NCBI GenBank assembly: GCA_002696885.1
Contig: NZSO01000058.1
Location: 13,089-25,143 of the forward strand
Reading direction: 5' to 3'
DNA from: Verrucomicrobiales bacterium
GTDB lineage: Bacteria > Verrucomicrobiota > Verrucomicrobiia > Verrucomicrobiales > DEV007
Length of the DNA: 12,055 nt
The notes under the pieces were generated by a model. It did not search any database. It was not told where the DNA came from and worked only from the letters and a program-made list of their open reading frames with translations. The translations under genes were made by a program, and so were the position numbers. Shown one piece after another: positions 1 to 5,868 of this stretch; the stretch's first letter is position 1, and every line of letters begins with the position of its first letter.

Positions 1-1029
1 AACAGTGTCTGAGTGTATTTTTTGATAGTGCTGAATAGCCTCTGAAAATCTTTCCCAAGTGTATGAACGATCAGATGCATGAAAATCATCAAGTAAGGAA
101 AAGAGTTCTAGGTTTGTGTTAATATCAACAAGGCTTGATATGTTACTGGTAAGGTATCGAATAGAATTTTGTTCATTTGAAATATCGGGACCTTTTTTGA
201 TGGCCGTGTTGGCAACGCGGATAGTGCCATCAGGGTTGATAAATATTTCTGATAGTTCGAGAGGAGTGTGTGGTATTTGATTAACCTTAAGATAGAGTTG
301 TGTTTCTATAATAACCTTGAGAAGGTCCAATATTTGGGATTGGTTAATTTTTAAACCGTACGACAACGTATTTTCTAAACTCTGGCCACTTAGGAGTTCA
401 CTTGTATAAAATATCCTACCCTCGTTCTCATGACCTTCATAAACAGCAACAATATTAGGATGAGAAACACTTGCTTTTGCTCTAACGCATTCTCTGAAGT
501 TATTTACAGAGTTTTCGGAATGAGTTAAGTTTTGTTTTAGTAGTGTTAAAGAAACTTCCCGATTAATCGATCGCTGAATTGCAATATGGGTTTCAGTTTC
601 CTTGTCTGATTTCAAATATTTTGTTAATTCGTAATCACCAATGATTTTTTCAGAGGCGGTTAAGGTGTTAGCTAGAGGAATATCCTCGTCCTCAGAAAGC
701 TCCTCAACAGCTACAGGTTTTAGAGATTTTTTGCCTGACTGATTTCGAGTTTTGGAACCAATATTTATATTTTCGTTAATCCATTGATCAATCTTATCAA
801 TCTCTGTCGAAGTGAATCTGAAATATTTTGAATTAAAAAAATGTGATGGGTCTTTTGTCTCTGAATTTTGTCTATTAATGACAATATCTATTCCGCCTAA
901 TTCAGATATTAATTGAGGATTCAGATCGGAATAGCTGAGGTGAACAATTTTAACTTTATCATATCTTCTTAAAGCATCGACTAGTGGGTCAGCCGATTCT
1001 TTATTTCGCGAGATGATTAAAATAGTCAT
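1..1029 (-). CDS. Protein-kinase-fold protein, catalytically dead (pseudokinase), C-terminus cut by window edge
   Basis: I read this by hand on the minus strand: an open frame of 343 codons from ATG (1029-1027) to the window edge, with no stop. Residues 1-55 have a beta-alpha-beta pattern resembling a receiver-like or Rossmann-like domain. Residues 95-125 are a polar, acidic linker. From residue 131 (GDYELTKYL) the sequence follows a bacterial Hanks-type Ser/Thr kinase: the segment INREVSLTLLK, an alpha-C-like FREC, then SHPNIVAVYEG (189-199) and a hinge-like YTSELLSGQSLE. The catalytic features are missing. There is no glycine-rich loop (139-147). The VAxK lysine is Thr162. The HRDxKxxN loop reads HTPLELSE (254-261). 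DFG reads NTA (274-276). Binding without phosphotransfer is therefore the likely role. The gene lies 10 bp after the membrane-protein gene, so the two are probably co-transcribed. AAGAAG directly precedes the ATG. The ligand and partner cannot be told from sequence. Confidence 0.85.
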   Translation of the reverse strand, partial: MTILIISRNKESADPLVDALRRYDKVKIVHLSYSDLNPQLISELGGIDIVINRQNSETKDPSHFFNSKYFRFTSTEIDKIDQWINENINIGSKTRNQSGKKSLKPVAVEELSEDEDIPLANTLTASEKIIGDYELTKYLKSDKETETHIAIQRSINREVSLTLLKQNLTHSENSVNNFRECVRAKASVSHPNIVAVYEGHENEGRIFYTSELLSGQSLENTLSYGLKINQSQILDLLKVIIETQLYLKVNQIPHTPLELSEIFINPDGTIRVANTAIKKGPDISNEQNSIRYLTSNISSLVDINTNLELFSLLDDFHASDRSYTWERFSEAIQHYQKIHSDTV

Positions 1030-1039
1030 CTTCTTATTT

Positions 1040-2137
1040 TCAATTATTTGAGGGCGGAAATAATGAGTTATCGATGAATGACCTATTCAGACTTTGCTTG
1101 GGTTCTAAAAGTGTTCTCGGGCTTGCATAAATGTCTTGAACAATATCTTTGTAGTACAAACGAGCAATAAATCCATAATAATGCCTAGAATTACTGGTCT
1201 CCTCTTCATTGGCAGGAAATATAGGCAACCGATATTTCCATTGTACAATTTCAGAGTTTCCAGGACTCCAGTCGATCGGAGCAGTTTTCCAAGTTGCTTC
1301 AGGCTGATCAGATAACGTTGTCTGTATTTTTAAATCATCGACTAAGTCATAAAAGTCTATAATTAAAGTGATGTCTTTAGCATCGGGTTTGGTTTTCAAT
1401 TGAGATTTTATCTCAATATCAACCAAGACGGTTTCTCCAGTGGATTGAATGTCTGGTGCTGATTCAAGGATTGTTCCAAAAACAAAGTTCTGTTGTTTTT
1501 TGGAGGTACCCATAGCGGGTTGCTCGGTTAACTTCAACTTTGCTATTTCCCAGTGATCCTTGGCTACTTCTTTTCCTAGGCTCATAATTTTGTTGAGCTC
1601 ATCATCTGATTTTTGGTGCAATGACATCACCTCATAAGTGAGATGGAGTTCCCAAAGTAACTTAGATTCGTTGGGATAGGACAGCTTTGCTGCTCTTAAT
1701 TTTTTAAGAGATTGGAGTGTTTTGCCCTCTTCTCTCAACGATCTACATATTTGAATTAATTCCTCCAATTCTGTGACTTTCTCATTTTGGACAGAATTAG
1801 TAATTTGATTATCGGGTGCCGGTTCTTTCGGTTTGGTAGTATTTAATTTTTTTGATTCTTTGAATGAATTAGTCAGTATTTCAGCAATCAAAGCCTTTTC
1901 CTTATCTTCCGATTCTGAATCTTCATTTATCACATCTTGAACTAATGGCTTTGGAGGAACTTTAGTTTCATCTTCCCGACCAACGTCTTTTTTGGGAGGA
2001 GGTTGATCATTCTCGATATTCCCCTTAAAGGTATTATTTTTTTGATATAAAAAAATGATCCAAATTGCTAATAAAAGAATTGTGATTCGATAAACGAATT
2101 TTTCTTTTACCAATTTTTGTGCTTTAGGGGATTTCAT
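1040..2137 (-). CDS. Single-pass membrane protein of unknown family with helical and beta-rich extracytoplasmic region
   Basis: This 365-residue protein matches no family I recognise. The N-terminus (1-17) is rich in Lys and Arg. A hydrophobic segment at about 18-31 (ITILLLAIWIIFLY) follows with no clear signal peptidase site, so an N-in, C-out anchor is likely by the positive-inside rule. Residues 32-117 are a low-complexity linker rich in Pro, Lys, Glu and Asp. Residues 118-205 look helical and may form TPR-like pairs (for example RSLREEGKTLQSLKKLRAAK). Residues 215-345 alternate polar and hydrophobic residues as a beta domain would, with VLVDIEIKS, ITLIIDFYDLV and the aromatic HYYGFIARLYYKD. 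It is the first gene of the minus-strand unit, with the pseudokinase 10 bp downstream. A role as an envelope-anchored partner of that protein is inferred from position only. The ATG at 2137 has no Shine-Dalgarno sequence. Confidence 0.8.
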   Translation of the reverse strand: MKSPKAQKLVKEKFVYRITILLLAIWIIFLYQKNNTFKGNIENDQPPPKKDVGREDETKVPPKPLVQDVINEDSESEDKEKALIAEILTNSFKESKKLNTTKPKEPAPDNQITNSVQNEKVTELEELIQICRSLREEGKTLQSLKKLRAAKLSYPNESKLLWELHLTYEVMSLHQKSDDELNKIMSLGKEVAKDHWEIAKLKLTEQPAMGTSKKQQNFVFGTILESAPDIQSTGETVLVDIEIKSQLKTKPDAKDITLIIDFYDLVDDLKIQTTLSDQPEATWKTAPIDWSPGNSEIVQWKYRLPIFPANEEETSNSRHYYGFIARLYYKDIVQDIYASPRTLLEPKQSLNRSFIDNSLFPPSNN

Positions 2138-2236
2138 TCAATGAAGAATATTATTACTAATTTACAGTATGAGAAATCCTCTCGCAACTAAGTAGAATTT
2201 CTTAAAATATGATGTTTCTTAGATGGCAATCAAGTT
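2138..2236. promoter_or_regulatory. Divergent intergenic region, likely promoters for both flanking units
   Basis: These 99 bp separate the start of the minus-strand membrane-protein gene from the start of plus-strand pabB, so promoters for both directions should lie here. In the plus direction TAAAAT at 2203-2208 is a plausible -10 box, but I see no good -35 box at the usual distance. On the minus strand I see only AT-rich sequence. No operator-like palindrome is evident. Confidence 0.35.
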
Positions 2237-3502
2237 ATGAATAAAACAGGCAAGAATTCACTCACGCCAAAGAGGGTCGATATTGGATTACTTCCCATTG
2301 ATGCTGCACTCAGCCTTAGGCATTTGCCCGGATTTCTTTTTTTTGACTCATCTAATGGGGCTCAAGAGTTTTCAAATAAGGGTTCATTATCAATTATTGG
2401 GGCTTTGCCAGATTATACAATAACTGGAGACATCAATGACGATTATGAACAATTATTAACAAGCTATAACGAAGATGGTGAGTCGAATCATCATATTGAT
2501 TGTGGTTTTCCTGTTGGCGGACTTTTTGGACATTTCACTTTTGATGGTAAATACCATTTTGGTAAATATTCTAAACTCCTTGTTTATTTACATGATCAGA
2601 ATGAATGGTTTGATGTTGGAGGTTTATCTGATTTGATAAGTTCTGGCTCAATTGAGAGTTGCCAAAGTGCTAAAATTCAATTTTGCGAGGGTTTGGGAGA
2701 GAAGGCTTTTTGTTCAATGGTCAAAAAAGCTAAAGAATATATTGCTGCAGGTGATATCTATCAGGTTAATCTGTCCCAAAGGTTTGCTGCTGACTGGCCT
2801 GAAGGTAAAGATCCTTTCGATTTATTTTTAAAATTAAGAGAATGTTCGCCTGCTCCTTATTCAGCATTCTACGAAATTAATGATCAAACAATTATTTCAT
2901 CATCTCCAGAATGCTTTCTTAATATGAGTGGACCTGGTGTTATTACTAGACCGATTAAAGGAACAAGACCAAGATTCAATGATCCGGGCGAAGATGAGCG
3001 TTCTGCTGCGGAATTAATGACTTCACCAAAAGAAATATCAGAACTGGTCATGATCACGGATCTTGAAAGGAATGATTTAGGAAAAGTTTGTGAATACGGA
3101 TCGGTGAGAGTCACCGAGCTCTTAAAGCTGGAAAAATTTGCCCAAGTTTTTCATTTAGTAAGTTCAGTTGAGGGGCGTTTAAACGATAAGAATAATCACT
3201 TGAGTGCTCTTATGGCTTGTTTCCCTGGTGGATCAATAAGTGGTGCTCCAAAATGTCGTGCTCTAGAGATCATAAATGAATTGGAAACCCATCCTAGGAA
3301 TATTTATACAGGCTCTATTGGTTACTTTGGTATCAATGGAGAAAGCCAATTTAGTATCGCCATCAGAACTGCATATCTACAAGGGGGTAGGTTGTTTCTT
3401 CACGCTGGATCAGGGATCGTTGCGGATTCGGATCCTGAATTAGAGTATCAAGAAACTTTGCATAAGGCTTCGGGATTTTTTCAAGCAGCCTCCTCATTTT
3501 AG
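2237..3502 (+). CDS. pabB: Aminodeoxychorismate synthase component I
   Basis: This is a chorismate-using enzyme of the TrpE/PabB family, 421 residues, complete and cytoplasmic. It adds ammonia to chorismate to form 4-amino-4-deoxychorismate, the precursor of p-aminobenzoate and folate. The C-terminal chorismate-binding domain is well conserved: GDIYQVNLSQRF (172-183), SSSPECFL (221-228), PIKGTRPR (239-246), ITDLERNDLGK (273-283), FPGGSISGAPK (329-339) and GSGIVADSDPELEYQET (391-407). The choice of PabB over TrpE rests on PIKGT: Lys241 corresponds to the lysine that attacks chorismate in E. coli PabB, whereas anthranilate synthases usually have PIAGT. The N-terminal half is divergent and somewhat short for the family. 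No pabA or pabC gene is adjacent. The upstream ATG at 2223 hits a stop after five codons, so 2237 is the start. No Shine-Dalgarno sequence is visible. Confidence 0.9.
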   Translation: MNKTGKNSLTPKRVDIGLLPIDAALSLRHLPGFLFFDSSNGAQEFSNKGSLSIIGALPDYTITGDINDDYEQLLTSYNEDGESNHHIDCGFPVGGLFGHFTFDGKYHFGKYSKLLVYLHDQNEWFDVGGLSDLISSGSIESCQSAKIQFCEGLGEKAFCSMVKKAKEYIAAGDIYQVNLSQRFAADWPEGKDPFDLFLKLRECSPAPYSAFYEINDQTIISSSPECFLNMSGPGVITRPIKGTRPRFNDPGEDERSAAELMTSPKEISELVMITDLERNDLGKVCEYGSVRVTELLKLEKFAQVFHLVSSVEGRLNDKNNHLSALMACFPGGSISGAPKCRALEIINELETHPRNIYTGSIGYFGINGESQFSIAIRTAYLQGGRLFLHAGSGIVADSDPELEYQETLHKASGFFQAASSF

Positions 3503-3526
3503 TGTTACGTATCAGATTTAAAGAAT

Positions 3527-4045
3527 ATGCCTAGAAAAGACTATCTTGATAGAGAACCTCAAATTCATCCTAGTGCATTTGTTGCAAAGAGTGCTGATTT
3601 AATTGGTGCTGTTACGGTTGATGAAGAGGCCAGTATTTGGTATGGAGCGGTACTGAGAGCAGATATCCAAGAAATTAAAATAGGTCCGAGGTCCAACGTT
3701 CAGGATGGAACTATAGTTCATTTGGAATGTGAACAAGGAACTTATCTTGGGCAGTACGTCACAGTAGGCCATAAAGCTATTTTGCATGCCTGTACAATTG
3801 ATGATGAAGTGCTCGTGGGAATGGGATCAATTGTAATGGATGGTGCTAGGATCGGTGCACGTTCTATCATAGGAGCTGGTGCGTTAGTGACTATGGGAAC
3901 AGAAATACCGCCGGGATCATTGGTTCTGGGTTCGCCTGCTAAGGTGGTAAAAAAATTAAGTGAAGACGAACAAAAATCTTTGAAAAAATGGGCTGAAAAT
4001 TATGTCGAGTTATCTCGAAGATATCTTGATGAAAAAATACTTTAA
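3527..4045 (+). CDS. Gamma-carbonic-anhydrase-like hexapeptide-repeat protein (YrdA/CaiE type)
   Basis: A 172-residue cytoplasmic protein with the repeating hydrophobic-x-x-Gly pattern of a left-handed beta-helix, for example IGAVTVDEEASIWYGAV and LVGMGSIVMDGARIGARSI, closed by a C-terminal helix (about 144-168). The family forms trimers with metal sites between subunits. The three expected metal-binding histidines are His65 (TIVHLE), His82 and His87 (VGHKAILH). Conserved Arg44, Asp46, Gln59 and Asp60 are also present. The acidic loop carrying the proton-shuttle glutamates of Methanosarcina Cam is not apparent, as is usual in the short YrdA-like branch. Carbonic anhydrase activity is therefore possible but unproven, and an acyltransferase-like or structural role remains open. 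The gene follows pabB by 24 bp and is probably in the same transcript. Confidence 0.85.
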   Translation: MPRKDYLDREPQIHPSAFVAKSADLIGAVTVDEEASIWYGAVLRADIQEIKIGPRSNVQDGTIVHLECEQGTYLGQYVTVGHKAILHACTIDDEVLVGMGSIVMDGARIGARSIIGAGALVTMGTEIPPGSLVLGSPAKVVKKLSEDEQKSLKKWAENYVELSRRYLDEKIL

Positions 4046-4095
4046 GGACTAGTTCTGGTTTTTATCTTTAATTAACATTTGTTACTAATATAAAA

Positions 4096-4578
4096 ATGAA
4101 TAGTGATGTGGTCGAAGTAGAAGTTAAGGGTACCTTACCTACAAGTGGTGGTTGTGCTGTTTTTCTTGGTAATGAAGAAAAAGTATTTGTTATCTATATT
4201 GATCAAATGGTTGGCAATGCAATCATGATGCTCATGAAGGATATGGCTACTGAGCGCCCTCAAACACATGACCTTTTTAGTGATGTTTTAAAGGCCTTAG
4301 GTGCAAATGTTCAGAGAGTGGTTATTAATGATTATATTGATGAGGTTTTTTACGGAAGGTTGATTCTTACCGTTGAAAATGAAATCGAAGAGAAAAAAAT
4401 ACTCGAAGTTGATGCACGATCTAGTGATTGTATTGCTCTAGCGGTTAAGTTTGATGCACCAGTATATGTTGCAAAAAAAGTATTAGAACAAACAGATGAT
4501 GTCAGTGAGGTTTTTGATAGGGTCGAATCAGGTGATCTAATACAAAAAGATGAAGAGGACGATAATTTGATTGTATAA
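4096..4578 (+). CDS. DUF151 / bifunctional nuclease (BFN) family protein
   Basis: 160 residues, complete and cytoplasmic. The BFN-domain pattern runs from about residue 5 to 135: VEVEVKG at the N-terminus, an IDQMVGNAI segment, TERPQTHDL (52-60), RVVINDYIDEVFYGRLIL (74-91), then DARSSDCIALAVKFDAPVYVAKKVL (positions 105-129). The family is named after a plant protein reported to have DNase and RNase activity. In bacteria its role is poorly defined, so nuclease function here is a family-based guess. The usual RPSDAIALA reads RSSDCIALA here, with Pro to Ser and Ala to Cys, a mild divergence. The acidic tail (QKDEEDDN) is extra. The gene lies 50 bp after the hexapeptide protein and ends 5 bp from the stop of rpe on the other strand. 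The start at 4096 has no Shine-Dalgarno sequence. Confidence 0.85.
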   Translation: MNSDVVEVEVKGTLPTSGGCAVFLGNEEKVFVIYIDQMVGNAIMMLMKDMATERPQTHDLFSDVLKALGANVQRVVINDYIDEVFYGRLILTVENEIEEKKILEVDARSSDCIALAVKFDAPVYVAKKVLEQTDDVSEVFDRVESGDLIQKDEEDDNLIV

Positions 4579-4583
4579 TCGCC

Positions 4584-5252
4584 TCAAGCGTTTCTAAGTT
4601 CATCAATCGCCAACCTCATATCTGTTGCTCTAAAGGTGTTTGTGCCAGCGACCATGATGTTGGCACCATTTTTGGCCGCAATCTTGGCAGTTGTAGCAGT
4701 TATTCCTCCGTCCACCTGTATGTGAAAATTTAAATTATTCTCTTTTCTTATTTTGGCAGCTTCTCTCACTTTTGGCATAGTTTCCTCATCCATAAATTTT
4801 TGCCCGCCAAAACCAGGTACAACAGTCATTACTAATAAGATATCAATTTGACTCAAGAAAGGTTGGGCCGCCTCTATCGAGGTTTCAGGGTTTATGGCTA
4901 GCCCTAAAGATATTCCTGATTCTTTTATTTTTTGTATGGTCGTACTAATATCGTATTTTGGCTCCACATGGATGGTAATGTTGCTTGATCCAGATTCTAT
5001 GAATGATTCAACATAGTTATCAGGCCTTTCAATCATTAAATGGGTGTCCAAGAAAGCATTCGGTGCAATTTCACGAACGTGTTTAACGAAGCTTGGTCCG
5101 AATGAAATGTTTTCAACGAAGTGGCCATCCATGACGTCTAAGTGCAACCAATCTCCCCCAGAGTCGATTGCTCTGTTGCACTCATCGCTAAGATTTTTCC
5201 AATTTGCAGCAAGCAAAGAAGGGGCGATAATCCTTTGGTTGAAATTAGCCAT
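4584..5252 (-). CDS. rpe: Ribulose-phosphate 3-epimerase
   Basis: This 222-residue TIM-barrel enzyme interconverts D-ribulose 5-phosphate and D-xylulose 5-phosphate in the cytoplasmic pentose phosphate pathway. All family motifs are present: IAPSLLAANW (8-18, Ser12), LHLDVMDGHFVENISFGP (36-53, with His37, Asp39 and Met41), DTHLMIERP (69-77, His71), GLAINPET, VMTVVPGFGGQKF (141-153) and IQVDGGI (178-184, Asp181). Asp39 and Asp181 are the expected acid/base pair, and His37, His71 and the aspartates bind the metal. Length matches the family. It is transcribed alone from the minus strand, divergent from tadA and convergent with the DUF151 gene. Identification is secure. Confidence 0.96.
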   Translation of the reverse strand: MANFNQRIIAPSLLAANWKNLSDECNRAIDSGGDWLHLDVMDGHFVENISFGPSFVKHVREIAPNAFLDTHLMIERPDNYVESFIESGSSNITIHVEPKYDISTTIQKIKESGISLGLAINPETSIEAAQPFLSQIDILLVMTVVPGFGGQKFMDEETMPKVREAAKIRKENNLNFHIQVDGGITATTAKIAAKNGANIMVAGTNTFRATDMRLAIDELRNA

Positions 5253-5319
5253 TTGTAGCTACTATGTTCTACACCTGAGATGAAGCAAGTCTCTGTCCTA
5301 TTTAATTAGTTAGTTTATT
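5253..5319. promoter_or_regulatory. Divergent intergenic region between rpe and tadA
   Basis: This 67-bp gap must hold the starts of transcription for both rpe (minus) and tadA (plus) unless they are read from further away. On the minus strand TTGCTT and CATAGT, about 16 bp apart, give a weak -35/-10 pair for rpe. I see no convincing box for tadA. There are no clear palindromes and no Shine-Dalgarno sequence for either gene. Confidence 0.25.
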
Positions 5320-5832
5320 ATGAATGAATTATCGGAAAGTCAGCATCCAATTGATTTAAATAGTGATGAGTATTTCATGAATGAAGCTATTAAAGAGGCT
5401 AAAAAGGCCCTCCGAAACGATGAAGTTCCTGTCGGCGCTGTCGTCGTTCATAATGGAGTTGTGATTGGTCGTGGATATAATCAGGTAGAAATCTTAAAGG
5501 ACGCGACTGCTCATGCGGAAATGTTAGCCCTGAGTTCTGCTCAAGAGTACATAGGGGATTGGCGTTTGAATGAGTGCGATTTATTTGTAACCAAAGAGCC
5601 CTGCGCGATGTGTGCCGGTGGTATTATTCATTGCCGGATACGATCATTGATATTTGGGTGTTCCTCTCCTAAAGACGGTGCTGCTGGGGGTGGGTTTATA
5701 AATCTTTTGAATCAGCCCACTTTAAACCATCGGTCTGAAATAAGATCTGGAGTTTTAGCCGATCATTCCTCTCATTTATTGAGAGATTTTTTTCAATCAG
5801 CTCGTACTAATAACAAAAAGAAAAGTTCATAA
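5320..5832 (+). CDS. tadA: tRNA adenosine(34) deaminase TadA
   Basis: 170 residues, cytoplasmic. It converts adenosine 34 to inosine in the anticodon wobble position of tRNA-Arg(ACG) and is normally essential. The cytidine/deoxycytidylate-deaminase zinc site is complete: HAE at 65-67 (His65 binds zinc, Glu67 shuttles the proton) and PCAMC at 94-98 (Cys95, Cys98). TadA-specific context includes DEVPVGAVVV (34-43), the segment GCSSPKDGAAGG (113-124) and a C-terminal GVLADHSSHLLRDFF (144-158). The N-terminal 16 residues before EYFMNEAIKEA are not part of the core and are slightly longer than usual. The last residues are Lys/Ser-rich. It lies 36 bp upstream of the sulfatase with a small palindrome over its stop codon, so the two need not be tightly coupled. 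Confidence 0.94.
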   Translation: MNELSESQHPIDLNSDEYFMNEAIKEAKKALRNDEVPVGAVVVHNGVVIGRGYNQVEILKDATAHAEMLALSSAQEYIGDWRLNECDLFVTKEPCAMCAGGIIHCRIRSLIFGCSSPKDGAAGGGFINLLNQPTLNHRSEIRSGVLADHSSHLLRDFFQSARTNNKKKSS

Positions 5833-5851
5833 ATGAACTAAGTAACTTTTT
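5824..5851 (+). terminator. Palindrome over the tadA stop codon followed by a T-run (weak terminator candidate)
   Basis: AGTTCAT (5824-5830), AA, then ATGAACT (5833-5839) is a perfect 7-bp inverted repeat that includes the tadA TAA stop. A run of five T follows at 5847-5851. An alternative pairing joins AAAAGTT (5821-5827) with AACTTTT (5844-5850). The stem is AT-rich and the T-run sits 8 nt beyond it, so at best this is a leaky terminator or attenuator between tadA and the sulfatase. Confidence 0.3.
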
Positions 5852-5868
5852 GGAAAAGTAAGATATAA

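Noticed and set aside
1..1029. The left end as non-coding sequence or a decayed pseudogene
   Set aside because: The minus-strand frame is open for all 343 codons, starts with ATG 10 bp after an upstream gene, and shows coherent kinase-fold sequence without frameshift.
2884..3114. Minus-strand frame inside pabB
   Set aside because: It mirrors the SPECFL to LERND region of pabB, whose conservation explains the open frame.
2237..3502. Anthranilate synthase TrpE
   Set aside because: The PIKGT lysine is the PabB type; TrpE usually has PIAGT, and no trp genes are nearby.
4576..4594. CGC-CTCAA-GCG hairpin as a terminator between the DUF151 gene and rpe
   Set aside because: The stem is only three base pairs and lacks a proper T-run.
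5044..5283. Plus-strand frame across the start of rpe
   Set aside because: It is antisense to the conserved rpe N-terminal motifs and has no family resemblance.
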